This document shows, in pieces, positions 54,894 to 64,000 of a stretch of 64,000 nucleotides of DNA. The stretch is from Phyto melanocephala (taxonomy: Eukaryota; Arthropoda; Insecta; Diptera; Rhinophoridae), in contig OW799234.1 of the NCBI GenBank assembly GCA_941918925.1, positions 13,964,501-14,028,500 on the forward strand, in the 5' to 3' direction. The notes under the pieces were generated by a model, which was not told the origin of the DNA, made no database searches, and saw only the letters and a program-made list of their open reading frames with translations. The translations under genes were made by a program, and so were the position numbers. Positions within the stretch are counted from its first letter, which is position 1; the number at the start of each line of letters is the position of its first letter.

Positions 54894-55819
54894 AAGGGTT
54901 TTTCAATAACCACGCTACAAAAGTAGACCGATGGGGACAGCAAACGACGCCGTATTTTTTGCTGCTCTTTTGACATTTCTCTTCAGTAGAGTATGCCGTT
55001 CTATGATGGAAAGATTTACAAGCCAACAACGAGTCGAAATTTTTAAATTCCGAAATTCGGAGTCAGTGGCCTCAACGTTAAGAGAGCTACGTCCAAAAAA
55101 ATCATCTTCAGCGATGAGGCTCATTTTTGGCTGAATAGCTTCGTCAATAAGCAAAATATGCGTTATTGGTCAGACAGAAATCCACGCGTACTCCATGAGT
55201 CATCATTGCATCCCGAAAAGATAACGGTTTGGTGCGGTTTATGGGACGGCCGTGTCATTGGACCGTTCTTCTTCCGTGATGATCAAGACCGGCACGTTAT
55301 TGTGAATGGGAATCGCTACCGTTCAATGATAACAGAATATTTTTGGCCCCGATTGGATGATATGGACTTGGAGAACATGTGGTTCCAACAGAACGGCGCC
55401 ACAAGCCACACAGTGAATGTCACAATCAATTTATTGGAAATCAAGTTTGGAGAACGTGTTATTTCACGAAATGATCCAGTCGATTGGCCGCCTCGGTCGT
55501 GCGATTTGGTGCCGTTAAACTATTTCCTGTTTGGCTTTAAAGTCTATGATCCATGCCAACAAGCCAGCAACGATTGATGAACTTCGTACGAATATCGAAC
55601 GTGAAATTGCAGCAGTATCAGCCGATTTATGCTTGAAAATCGTCGAAAGCGTCTGGACTTCTGCAAGCGTGCCCGTGGTGGCCATGCAAAAGAAATCGAG
55701 TTCCATACATAAAAGCATCGAACGTACCTTCACAGAAATAAACTATTTCATTGATATCCAAAACCGTTTTCGTTTTATTTAAAAAAAACTTTTGTAGCGT
55801 TCTTATAAAAAAAACCCTT
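54894..55819 (+). mobile_element. mariner element, internally deleted, TA duplication
   Basis: The ends AAGGGTTTTTCAATAACCAC and, inverted, AAGGGTTTTTTTTATAAGAA both continue into CGCTACAAAAG. TA flanks both sides. At 926 bp it is about 0.4 kb shorter than full mariners. The loss falls in the transposase between the N-terminal helix-turn-helix and the first catalytic Asp. Confidence 0.85.
55003..55780 (+). pseudogene. Dead mariner transposase (DD34D family)
   Basis: The start MMERFTSQQRVEIFKF is followed by ESVASTLREL and then, across a deletion near 55090 and a frame change, IIFSDEAHFWLNSFVNKQNM with the first catalytic Asp. The longest clean frame (55158-55577) holds ITVWCGLWDGRVIGPFFF and FQQNGATSH, where the second catalytic Asp is Asn. 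RSCDLVPLNYFLFG keeps the third Asp. A further frameshift near 55540 precedes ATIDELRTNIEREIAAV and the C-terminus to about 55780. Deletion, frameshifts and the Asp-to-Asn change each would inactivate it. Confidence 0.85.
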
Positions 55820-56276
55820 TAATAAGCTATCAAGTCTGTTTTGTTCAAAATTGTTGTTAATTTTTATTTGCTTGTAAAAATAGAAACAAATGTGGTGTCA
55901 TTTCTAAGTGTCATACTGACATAAAATCATAACATTTATAAAAACAATTTTTAAATAAATAAAAAGCATTGTATTGTTTACTAAAAAGTTGTTTAACCTT
56001 TCTAATTTTGCTAGATTATGACATTAGCACAATACAACAATAACGACACCTTGTGAACTCACCAATTGTTTACTTAACTGTCAATTTGTATTATTAATTT
56101 GTTTGTACAATTATTATTGTTTAATTTTTTTATATTTTCTTTACTTAAGAGCAATTAACTTTATAATACCATATTGTTGCTGTCTTTTTTTTAAATTGTT
56201 CTTTATTTGAAAAAGAAAAATATATATTTATTTTTGTTAAATTGTTTTCATAATTTTCATAAGACTAAAAGACTAA
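55820..56276. other. Gene-free AT-rich spacer
   Basis: Between two transposons. Nothing coding recognised. Confidence 0.3.
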
Positions 56277-56801
56277 CACAGTACAACACATGATTTGCCA
56301 ACTCAATTCTGTTAACTGTATGTAAAATTAGACCCAAAAAGAAGAATTTCTGCATCATTCGTTTTGTCTTCTTACCTGCGATTTGAAGTTAGTATCGATT
56401 TGAAGTTAGTACTATCGTATTTATAGGGGAATTTATCACGTTTTAGACCCTGTTGTTTGACATAGCTCGACAACCACTAGCCCAATTTAGTTGAAATAAA
56501 TTTTAAAAAATTAAGAATTACAATTCCCTTAATCTGTTCATATATTGTTTTCCTATACAAGTAACACTTTCGAAGTTAAAAATGAATGTATGAAGGGAAA
56601 AAATTATTTTTTGCCTAAAAATTTAAATTTTTTTTTTTTTTTAAATACATAAAAAATCCAAAATGGAAAAAAGTTTCAAGTCTAGTTATTTTTTCGCAAA
56701 GTCACATAACCTATGAGCAAAATGAGACAAAGATCATAAAAATCGATGCACGCGTTTCGCTTTTATTCGCAATTGAGTAAATGTATGAATTTCAAAAATC
56801 A
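56277..56801 (+). repeat. Left long terminal inverted repeat
   Basis: It holds ACTTCAAATCG-type tandem words inverted (GATTTGAAGTTAGTA twice at 56380-56410), a T/A tract at 56620-56640 and GCGAATAAAAGCG inverted near 56757. Pairs base for base with 57852-58378 over most of its length. Confidence 0.8.
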
Positions 56802-56959
56802 GTTATAGCCACCACCCTTAAAATAAAAATAAAAATATAAATTAAAAAATTATCATGAAAAAAAAACTTTATTTATAAAAACTTAATGAAAATAAAATAA
56901 TATGCAATTAATACGCAATTATAATATGCATAAAAACAAAATTTAGAACATTTTTTCAA

Positions 56960-57758
56960 TTATTGGCAATATCCATCCTTGTAGAAGTTGACGCTTGTGG
57001 TTCTGATGATCTTGTCATCCGAGATACACATACTATTCAAGGGCGTGTTTCTTTCACTGTGTCCACCAATTTCAATGTCTTCATCTTCGGTGCTTTCTTC
57101 AAACTGCATAATTGTGGAACTCCACCAACAAACCTCCGCAAGCAATGCATCCAATTTTTTGCTTTTGAACCGCTTTTCAAATGGCATGGTCACCTGGTGG
57201 AACCTCTCTCCTTGTTCGTCTGATTCCTGAGGTGATTGTGCCAAAAAAGTATCGAGGTGGTGGTGCAAGAAATGCAATTTCAGCGTCATGGATGCACCGA
57301 TTTTTTCGAAATAAAACAGCAACCTGTCCACTCGTTGCTGTATCTCTTCTCGCTGGACACGGTTCTTTCCTAGAACGCCTTCTATTACTTCTTTCAATGC
57401 GTTCCATGCATGTTGGTGGTCGTGATGCTCTGAAAGCAAATGTGTGAAAGAATCACTTTTGATCAATTTCCGAATATCAGGTCCATTAAGAATACCTGTT
57501 TTAAATACATAAGAAAAACGAAAAAATTATTGGTAATGTGAATGTATAGAAATTAACAAATTTAGATATGACAATATTAAAATACAGAGTACGATACGTA
57601 CCGTTTTTAATTTTCTCATCACTGAGTTTCGGAAAGATGGATTTCAAACAGTCAAAGGCGCCGTTAACTTTTTTGACCACCACTTCAACGAATTTCCCAG
57701 CTATTCCCAGTTTCATGTGGAGCGGTGGCAACAAAATATCATCCAGGTCCTTTATCAT
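56960..57758 (-). CDS. Transposon-borne protein with HFLHxHLD...SDExGERFHQ motif, two exons
   Basis: Exons 57758-57602 and 57495-56960 join in phase 1 across a 106-bp intron (donor CG|GTACGT, acceptor AAACAG), giving 693 nt, 230 codons plus stop, open throughout. Near the N-terminus is DDILLPPLHMKLGIAGKFVE, then FPKLSDEKIKNG crossing the splice. In exon 2 are LKLHFLHHHLDTF, SDEQGERFHQVTMPFEKRF and CWWS, then an acidic ESTEDEDIE stretch. I know the motif pair from repeated arthropod proteins usually written HFLHSHLDFF...SDEHGERFHQ, which are much longer, so this looks like their C-terminal half. Their biochemical role is not known to me. The His/Asp/Glu-rich conservation suggests a metal site, an inference only. 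The start ATG 57758 lies in an ATGAT repeat and is uncertain. Confidence 0.65.
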
Positions 57759-57851
57759 ATCATATCATATATCCTTTTTTTTTAATTCTCAGAATCATGA
57801 AAAAGGTGTCAATGTTTTCTCCAAATAATGTTGTGCATATCTCGAGCAAAT

Positions 57852-58378
57852 TTTTTAAATTCATACATTTACTCAATTGCGAATAAAAGCGAAACGCGTG
57901 CATCGATTTTTATGATCTTTGTCTCATTTTGCTCATAGGTTATGTGACTTTGCGAAAAAATAACTAGACTTGAAACTTTTTTCCATTTTGGATTTTTTAT
58001 GTATTTAAAAAAAAAAAAAAATTTAAATTTTTAGGCAAAAAATAATTTTTTCCCTTTATACATTCATTTTTAACTTCGAAAGTGTTACTTGTATAGGAAA
58101 ACAATACATGAACAGATTAAGGGAATTTTAATTCTTAATTTTTTAAAATTTATTTCAACTAAATTGGGCTAGTGGTTGTCGAGCTATGTCAAACAACAGG
58201 GCCTAAAACGTGATAAATTCCCCTATACGATAGTACTAACTTCAAATCGATACTAACTTCAAATCGCAGGTAAGAAGACAAAACGAATGATGCAGAAATT
58301 CTTCTTTTTGGGTCTAATTTCACATACAGTTAACAGAATTGAGTTGGCAATCAATTAACTGAAAAATGTTGTACTGTG
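57852..58378 (-). repeat. Right long terminal inverted repeat
   Basis: Inverted partner of 56277-56801. It has a 13-nt outer insertion (around 58352-58366) absent from the left arm. The start of the internal gene lies about 95 bp inside it. Confidence 0.8.
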
Positions 58379-58381
58379 TAA

Positions 58382-58766
58382 TTAAACCAATTGTAGTTCT
58401 GTCTGTCTGTCTCTCATTTTAACTTATCTATTTAAATTTAATGGTTAAAAAACAGAAACAGAAACAAATTCCTTAAATACGAAATACTTAAGTATATATA
58501 TCAGGGAATTGGTAACATTTATGGCTTTTTTATAAATAAAGCAAATGTAACGTTTAAAAATTAAATTTTATTTAATAAGAAAAAAACATTTTTTTATTAT
58601 TGCTATGAGCAATGAACGATATTATTGCGAAAGTTATAAAAGTAAATATCAAAAACGGTTTAACTAGAATCACAATCGTATAATATACTGTGAATCATTT
58701 AAAAATTAAGCAATTTTTTTATAATCTCAATCAATTATTTTTTTGAGTATACAACACATACAACCC
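58382..58766. other. Gene-free spacer
   Basis: AT-rich. (CTGT)n near 58397. No other feature. Confidence 0.3.
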
Positions 58767-58769
58767 TAA

Positions 58770-59173
58770 GGGTCATTATTACAACTTGCCGACAAAGTTA
58801 ATGTTAATAAAATATAACTTTTGTTAACGTGAGCAATAAACTGACCATTAAGTATTTTTCGTTATTACAACCTGCCTGTAAAATAAATTGTATTTTTTTT
58901 TAATATGGCAGCACCAAAGCAAACGCTGAACAAATTAATTAGTTTTTTAAAAACAAAGTGGCAACGACAAGCAAATAGTAAACAATTGCCTTATACGGTA
59001 GAAAATATGGTAACTTTTGATTATTAACCTCACGTTAAAAGTTAAAGGTAGAGTGATCTTCCCTTTAACTTATCGGACACTTTTACGTTAAAGTGAAGTT
59101 GTAATAACGAAAAACTAGTTATCTGTCCGATAGCATCCTAACTTTAGTTATCGGTAAGTTATAATAATGGCCC
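58770..59173. mobile_element. PIF/Harbinger-type MITE, TAA duplication
   Basis: The ends GGGTCATTATTACAACTT and, inverted, GGGCCATTATTATAACTT flank 404 bp. TAA is duplicated at 58767-58769 and 59174-59176. Inner inverted words (GTTATTACAACC / GTTGTAATAACG) make it fold on itself. Non-coding. Confidence 0.75.
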
Positions 59174-59541
59174 TAAGTGTTTGCAAACAATATGCCACAG
59201 AAAGCAGTCGTGATTTAGAGTTTTTTATGTTGGCAGCATTGGCTTGTATTCATAGTCGCAAACTAAAGTCGGCTCTTACTAAAGTTAATCTTTAAGTTAA
59301 AAGCTTTTACTATCTTTTTGGTATTCATAGTCAGAAAAAAAGTATACTTTAAGTTGAGCTGGCTTTAAATGGGTGTCAACTCTTATTTGCTTAACTCTGG
59401 CATACAATTTCTTTTTAAAAAATAAAAAGTGGCAACTTGATCAGCTGCTTTTCTTTGTTTACTTTTGTTGAAGCAAACAATAAAAAATAAAAATTTTAAA
59501 ACGTTTTACATCTATGTATAAAATCAAAATTTATTAAAATA

Positions 59542-59788
59542 ATGGAAAAAACAGAAATAGTAAGTCTCAATAACATATTTATGTATGTACATACACATGT
59601 ACATATGTGTGATATATTTTTAGTTTGGCATTGAAATGTTTTACTTTCAGAAACTGAAGAAGCCAAGAGATGCAAATTGGAGTGCTTCTGAGAAAGAATG
59701 CCTCCGGGAGTGTGTAAACGCCCACTTGGATGTGGTAGAAAATAGAGGAAATGATATTTCATTAATACAGAAAAAAAAAAATTCGTGA
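59542..59788 (+). pseudogene. Harbinger Myb/SANT-like protein, N-terminal part
   Basis: ATG plus five codons (MEKTEI) end at donor GTAAGT 59560. The acceptor TTTCAG ends at 59650, and exon 2 reads KLKKPRDANWSASEKECLRE, then CVNAHLDVVENRGNDISLIQ. The W-S-x-x-E-K-x-x-L pattern with a basic lead is that of the Myb-like partner that helps Harbinger transposase enter the nucleus and bind the ends. An 11-A run at 59771-59781 puts the frame into a stop at 59786-59788; one base fewer would keep the frame open, so it is a homopolymer frameshift. The rest is deleted. Confidence 0.6.
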
Positions 59789-59792
59789 AAAG

Positions 59793-60002
59793 CTAAAATG
59801 GAAACGATGCTTTCATCTTACCAAAGCTTAACAAAAAACGAGTTGTAATTTTGTCAAATCTGTAGCGGGAATAAAAATCCTCATCGCTTAGGTCGAAGGG
59901 ATTAAATCTATTTTTGTATTTTTTAGGCTTCCTTACACGAAAATCATATTCACAATCACCAGTTATTGAAAAATCTCTTTCAATATCTTGAAATCTTGGC
60001 AT
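59793..60002 (-). pseudogene. Harbinger (HARBI1-like) transposase N-terminus
   Basis: From ATG 60002 the frame reads MPRFQDIERDF, then NRFNPFDLSDEDFYSRYRFD and KITTRFLLSF. The N-P-x-x-x-x-D-x-x-F-x-x-R-Y-R-x-x-K motif is the conserved start of HARBI1-type transposases (helix-turn-helix region). A G|GTAAGA donor-like site lies at the end. The DDE catalytic domain is deleted. Confidence 0.65.
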
Positions 60003-60222
60003 TTTTTTAATTTTCAATAAATCTTTTAACTTTACAATGAACAGCTGATGTTATTGTAAATAGAGTTAACAACCGGTTCAGCTGGTTTTAAATTTAGAGC
60101 CGACTTTAATGTCAAAAACCAACTTTAAGTTGTCTATGAATGACTTAGAGTAGACTTTTTTAAGAAATTGACTTAAGTATTGTAAAAGTCGACTTTTTTG
60201 ATGACTATGAATATGCCCCATT

Positions 60223-60539
60223 GATTCTTCTTATAAGTGAGAATCTTAACAATGATACCATATTTTCATGGAAATTTTCTACGTGCTGCTAACTGAAACA
60301 TACTGCCCTCCTAACAGCCTTTTTTACACTTGACCACATCTTTCATCTTATCGACAAGATGTTAACATTTTCCCACATGAATTGTTCAGGTTTGTTTGTC
60401 AATATTTTTCTTTATCTTTTAAAGATGTTCATAATTCATTTTGTTCCCCTCAACATCGTTCGATTATTGTAGTGTCTTCACTAGAAAAAAGAAATACAGC
60501 TGTCAAAAAATACATAACATACCATTACAAAAAAACAAA
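60223..60539. other. Gene-free spacer
   Basis: No feature recognised. Confidence 0.3.
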
Positions 60540-61115
60540 CAAGTAAGAGCACTATATTCGGCTGTGCCGAATTTTTTATAACCACCACCAATGTGATGTA
60601 CTTTTAGAGCACAAAATTTGTACTAAAATATGTATCACTTTCTTTGTATAAATTCGATATGCTCGCTAAATGTTTTCGTAAATTTAGTCTTTTAATGAAA
60701 GTGGGCGTTAAAGTCGACGTGTCAATATAGTTTCTTTAACATAGTCTTTATCTTCCAAAAACTCCATAAAGAAATTATATGAATTTAAGATAAAGCGTTA
60801 TATTGAAGGTAGGCGTTAAAGAGGGCGTGTCACCTTCATTTCCTGGCATAACAGTGACATTGACTAGAAAGCTTTATAAACGAAGTTTCATCACCATACC
60901 TTTTATTTTTTAGGTTTCATTAGCTTTCAGTTTTCATTAACGGCAGATTACGTGAAAAGTGGGCGTGTCGAAATAGTTTCTGCCAATAAACTCAACTCAG
61001 ATATTTCAATATAGAGTCCTTTATTTTTTCAAAGTCTTTATTCATACAGAAATTATATGAATTTTAGATAGAAAGTTAGATGGTTAAGATGGGTAGGTGG
61101 GCGTTAAAGTGGCAG
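60540..61115 (-). mobile_element. DINE-like element, type B, 3' part
   Basis: It starts (inverted) with AAGTAAGAGCACTATATTCG and GCTGTGCCGAAT, then holds four GTGGGCGTTAAAG / GGGCGTGTC words and TATATGAATTTAAGATA, as in 38070-39316 read backwards. The 5' part is missing. Confidence 0.65.
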
Positions 61116-61189
61116 ATAAGATTTTTTGAGAAGTCGGTAAATGTTTTTAAATTGTTTACAGTTATAATTTTTGTAATGTAATTATGGCA

Positions 61190-61740
61190 AATTGTGAGTA
61201 AAATTATTATTTGGGGATTGTTCGTCAGATAGAGCGGTGATGGACGGGTATAGGGGTCAGTATGATATCATGTTGTGGAGACATTACGTCCAAGGCAGGG
61301 AAAGGGCGATTGGAGGTTAACATCTGCCTCCCTATTATCAATGGGTCCATATTTGTGTTAGTTTTCTTTGTCATATTTTTGTATGTTCATGATAATTCTG
61401 CTGGTGCGAAATTGTGGCCATGATAAGGGTTGAGAATCGCTTCCAGAGAGTAAACCGCAAGAGATAGCAGGGTAACCTTTAGGCCGGCCAAAAAAAAATT
61501 TCGTAACAGAGATGGTTAGATGTTACGAACCGTTTTGGCCCAGTGAGGTTTCCGGCTAACATCTTCGTGGCGATAGCTCAGGCAGGTTCCAACCCTATCA
61601 CTGGCCACGCATCCGCTCATAAAACAAACTGAAAACTACAACAAAAACTACTACATCAAATACTACACAAACTCCACCACACGGTCCAAAATCTCCCCTT
61701 TCTCATTGCTGGAACTTTAGTGCTATTTTTTTTGTTATAT
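61190..61740. repeat. Unclassified GC-richer segment
   Basis: Base composition is well above the AT-rich background. GTAACAGAGATGGTTAGATG and CTTCGTGGCGATAGCTCAGG stand out. Frames are closed and no protein motif is seen. A retrotransposon UTR or an old non-coding element is possible. Confidence 0.3.
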
Positions 61741-62814
61741 TCTTTCTTAGGCTGTCAGCATGGGTTTTTGCAGTTTTAGTGCAAAAAAAGAAAATTATAT
61801 AATAAAATAACAAAACCTTAAGTCACAGCTCTCGAATTTATTATCAGCCTTGCTTTGGCTTTTATTTAGCAGCAATAACATTTGAAGTTGCAGACGTACT
61901 CTGTTTTATCATTTGTAAATTCTATGACAAAATCATAACTCTTATCTTGAGAAATTATTTTAACACGCTTTTCACACAAAACACTTATTGTGAATAGTTC
62001 AATAAAGTAAAAAAATTATAAAAATGCTTTAATAAAATATTTTTTTGTTAAATAAACAGCAAATAAAAGCTAACTTTTATACACTCTATAGACTAAGACT
62101 TTAAAATTGTCTTTAAATAAAGTCAGCATTATCTCTCTTCTATTATTTTTACCAATATTTTAATGGTCCCTATAAACACTTTTCCTTTCAACCGGGTAAA
62201 CAAAATCATAAACATTTTTTATAATGTTTATTTAAACAATAAACCGTTATAATTTTCTTACACACAAACGCCTAAATTGGCAACTGTTCAAATAAGTGAC
62301 GTTTCTAAGCATATAAACAAAAGTTAAAATTGATAAATAAATTAATGACTTACAAAAAACATTAAAATCAATGGCATTTAAACAATTAATAGATAGAACC
62401 GAATAAATAAATAAAAAATAATTTATTTTCATATCATAATCATAGATATACATACTAAATGCATACATACATACATAAATCGGGGACATACATACATACA
62501 TTCATATTTGAAAAGCATTAAATATTTATTATAAAAATTAATTAAATATTTTTAAACGTAAAAACATTTTATAAATTTGATAACAAACTCATATCGTAAA
62601 CTTGAAAGATAATTTGAAAAACTTAACAAATAAAATATATTTTTAAAATGTTTAACAAATACAATTTTCATTCGAAATATTTCTTACGAACCTTCACTAA
62701 ATATAAAAATTTATTATGAATATGGCGGCTAATATCATTAACAATTATATATAAAAATATACATATTTAAAAAATAGAAAAATTTAAATTCTGTTAAAAA
62801 AAATTCGTTAACTT
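61741..62814. other. Gene-free AT-rich spacer with CATA microsatellite
   Basis: (CATA)n runs at about 62460-62478 and 62488-62502 account for the apparent minus-strand ORF here. Otherwise no feature. Confidence 0.35.
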
Positions 62815-63430
62815 AAAAAAGTAACCGAATATTTGTTCAAGTAACCATATATTTTAAAAGATTTCTTTAACAAGAACAATATTTTATTTAATAATATTTA
62901 ACATAAATATATTAAAGTTCGACAATAATTTTTTTTTTATAAAAAACTTAAAACATTAAGCAAAAGTAATCATAAAGCCACAAAAGTAATCATACATTTT
63001 TGTTTATGATTTTCATAAAAATTGCTTAATTTTAATTTATAATTAAAAACAAAAACATTGTTAAATTTCATATCATAAATAAATCATATATTACAACATT
63101 TTACCGAAGTAATTGTTTTGCTAAACAAAAGTAACCATACATTTTATAGCACTATTTCACACAAATAACATAAATTTTAGCAAAACTATTGTTAAAAATT
63201 ATAAAAAGCTAAAATTCAAAACATTAAATCCAAAATTGTATACAAGTAACCGCTTTATTAAAAAAAGTAACCATACAATTTTTAGCATTTTTTTTAACAC
63301 AACTACTATAGTTTAAATTAAAAACCTAAAATACATAACGTTTTTATGATAAAACTAGAAACCTTGGAAAAGTAACCGCTTAACCAAGCAAAGTAACCAT
63401 AAATTTGCTGGCATTATTCCTCTAAAAATA
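62815..63430. repeat. Diverged tandem array with paired AGTAACC motifs
   Basis: Five units start near 62819, 62964, 63106, 63244 and 63369 (spacing 125-145 bp). Each opens with two A(A/G)GTAA(C/T)C words about 20-25 bp apart, the second followed by ATACATTTTTAGCA-type sequence. The rest of each unit is AT-rich and has drifted. Non-coding. Confidence 0.7.
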
Positions 63431-63554
63431 ATTAAATTAAAATTTTTTCATGTCGAAAATAATATTCAGTTTTTTTATAAAACCTAATAAGTTTTCTATA
63501 CTTTTGGCTAGCTTTTAATAAATTTAACAAATTTTATTTTTACATATGGGCATT

Positions 63555-64000
63555 TCCATGTCATCGTACGTGACATTTGTACTCCTTGGAGTAATTTTTG
63601 CAAAAGTAAGAGTAACTGAAACAAAATTAGATCTTAATGTTCCATTCAAAGGGTACTTTATTTAAAAAAAAATTTATTTTATTCGAATCATGTCTAAAAT
63701 ATCCAGCAAAATAAGAATATATCGTACGTGACATGAAACAAAAGTGATTTTGATGTTTATATGGAAATATCAAAAAAATCTGCGAATCTTGGGAGGTATT
63801 TTTTCTTTTTTTAGTTTCTTACACTAAACCAAAAATTGTTCATTTAAAATCTATCGTATTTAATTGAAAACAATCTTTAAATGATTTTATAATTAATTCA
63901 ATTTAATATCGTTTGTGACATATCGTACGTGACAGATTTTTCTCTTATAGTATTCTTAGGTAATACAATTTATATAATGTTCAGAAAAATAGTTAAATTC
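63555..64000. repeat. Repeat with recurring TCGTACGTGACA word, cut by window end
   Basis: CATCGTACGTGACAT at about 63562, ATATCGTACGTGACATG at 63719, ATATCGTTTGTGACA at 63907 and CATATCGTACGTGACAG at 63919 share one 15-nt word in the same orientation. The sequence between is AT-rich and non-coding. Confidence 0.55.

Larger units (their letters stand above)
56277..58378 (-). mobile_element. 2.1-kb transposon with ~525-bp terminal inverted repeats and a two-exon gene
   Basis: The arm at 56277-56801 is repeated inverted at about 57852-58378, nearly identical apart from small indels near the outer end. The termini read CACAGTACAACA on each side. TAA flanks both (56274-56276, 58379-58381), consistent with a 3-bp target duplication of the PIF/Harbinger kind, though the terminal sequence is not a typical Harbinger one. 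The unique ~1.05-kb centre carries one minus-strand gene. High arm identity implies recent movement or gene conversion between the arms. Confidence 0.8.
59241..60219. mobile_element. Deleted PIF/Harbinger transposon with both gene remnants
   Basis: The termini share ATTCATAGTC within about 17 bp of each end (GGCTTGTATTCATAGTC; inverted right end GGGGCATATTCATAGTC), followed by AAAGTCG(G/A)CT words. ATT flanks both sides. Autonomous Harbingers carry a transposase and a Myb/SANT-like DNA-binding protein. Here a piece of each is present, in convergent orientation, joined by a deletion near 59795. Confidence 0.75.

Noticed and set aside
56963..57447. Several + strand ORFs opposite the long-TIR element gene
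   Set aside because: They are antisense shadows. The minus strand has the recognised motif and consistent splice sites.
62247..62501. Minus-strand ORF rich in Met, Tyr, Val and Cys
   Set aside because: It is the translation of a CATA/TATG microsatellite and AT-rich flank.
62815..63430. Regularly spaced repeats suggesting a CRISPR array
   Set aside because: Units are long, diverged and AT-rich, there are no cas genes and the DNA is eukaryotic. It is an ordinary tandem repeat.

Overview
The window looks like AT-rich, repeat-laden nuclear DNA from a higher (brachyceran, probably calyptrate) fly. Evidence for this is short 60-75 bp introns with GTAAGT/GTGAGT donors, two paralogous K+-dependent Na+/Ca2+ exchanger genes, and dispersed repeats built on the motif CATTTCCGACCCCATAAAGT that is typical of the dipteran DINE-1/INE-1 (Helentron-derived) elements. 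There are no prokaryotic features. Most of the sequence is transposon-derived.

Host genes. (1) At the left edge lies the last exon of a + strand exchanger gene (1432-1766); its earlier exons are outside the window. (2) A second exchanger gene on the - strand can be rebuilt completely. It has six exons (18898-18735, 18659-18436, 10965-10630, 10562-10344, 10278-10081, 10010-9574) that sum to 1578 nt, i.e. 525 codons plus stop, with all phases agreeing. The two genes are tail to tail, and a 7.5 kb intron in the second holds several transposons. (3) A + strand exon at 35556-35640 encodes a signal peptide and ends at a consensus donor. A possible alternative first exon of the same phase lies at 48656-48683. 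The rest of that gene is not visible.

Layout. 0-5 kb: a LINE 3' fragment, MITEs and tandem repeats around the first exchanger end. 5.1-7.5 kb: a hAT element with an 8-bp target duplication and a broken transposase. 8.5-19 kb: the second exchanger gene with repeats in its long intron. 19.5-23.3 kb: Helitron-type elements and a mariner scrap. 24-34 kb: DINE-like copies, a non-autonomous hAT element, an inverted-repeat pair and mariner remnants. 35.5-39.3 kb: the signal-peptide exon, a Helitron, a tRNA-derived SINE and a DINE-like copy. 40.1-42.4 kb: a three-level nest of DINE-like elements. 42.6-47 kb: a chimeric Helitron and more DINE-like pieces. 49-51 kb: a non-LTR retrotransposon with an uninterrupted 578-codon reverse-transcriptase ORF. 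51-60 kb: a dense run of cut-and-paste elements (TTAA-flanked MITE, deleted mariner, a 2.1 kb element with ~525 bp terminal inverted repeats carrying its own two-exon gene, a PIF/Harbinger MITE and a deleted Harbinger with remnants of both its genes). 60.5-64 kb: DINE-like sequence, unclassified repeat, a diverged tandem array and a second motif array that runs off the window.

The exchanger genes are membrane Ca2+ transporters. Everything else reflects successive transposon insertion, and many elements still show target-site duplications that fix their ends to the base. Transposon class names come from termini, target duplications and residual protein motifs read by eye, not from database searches.
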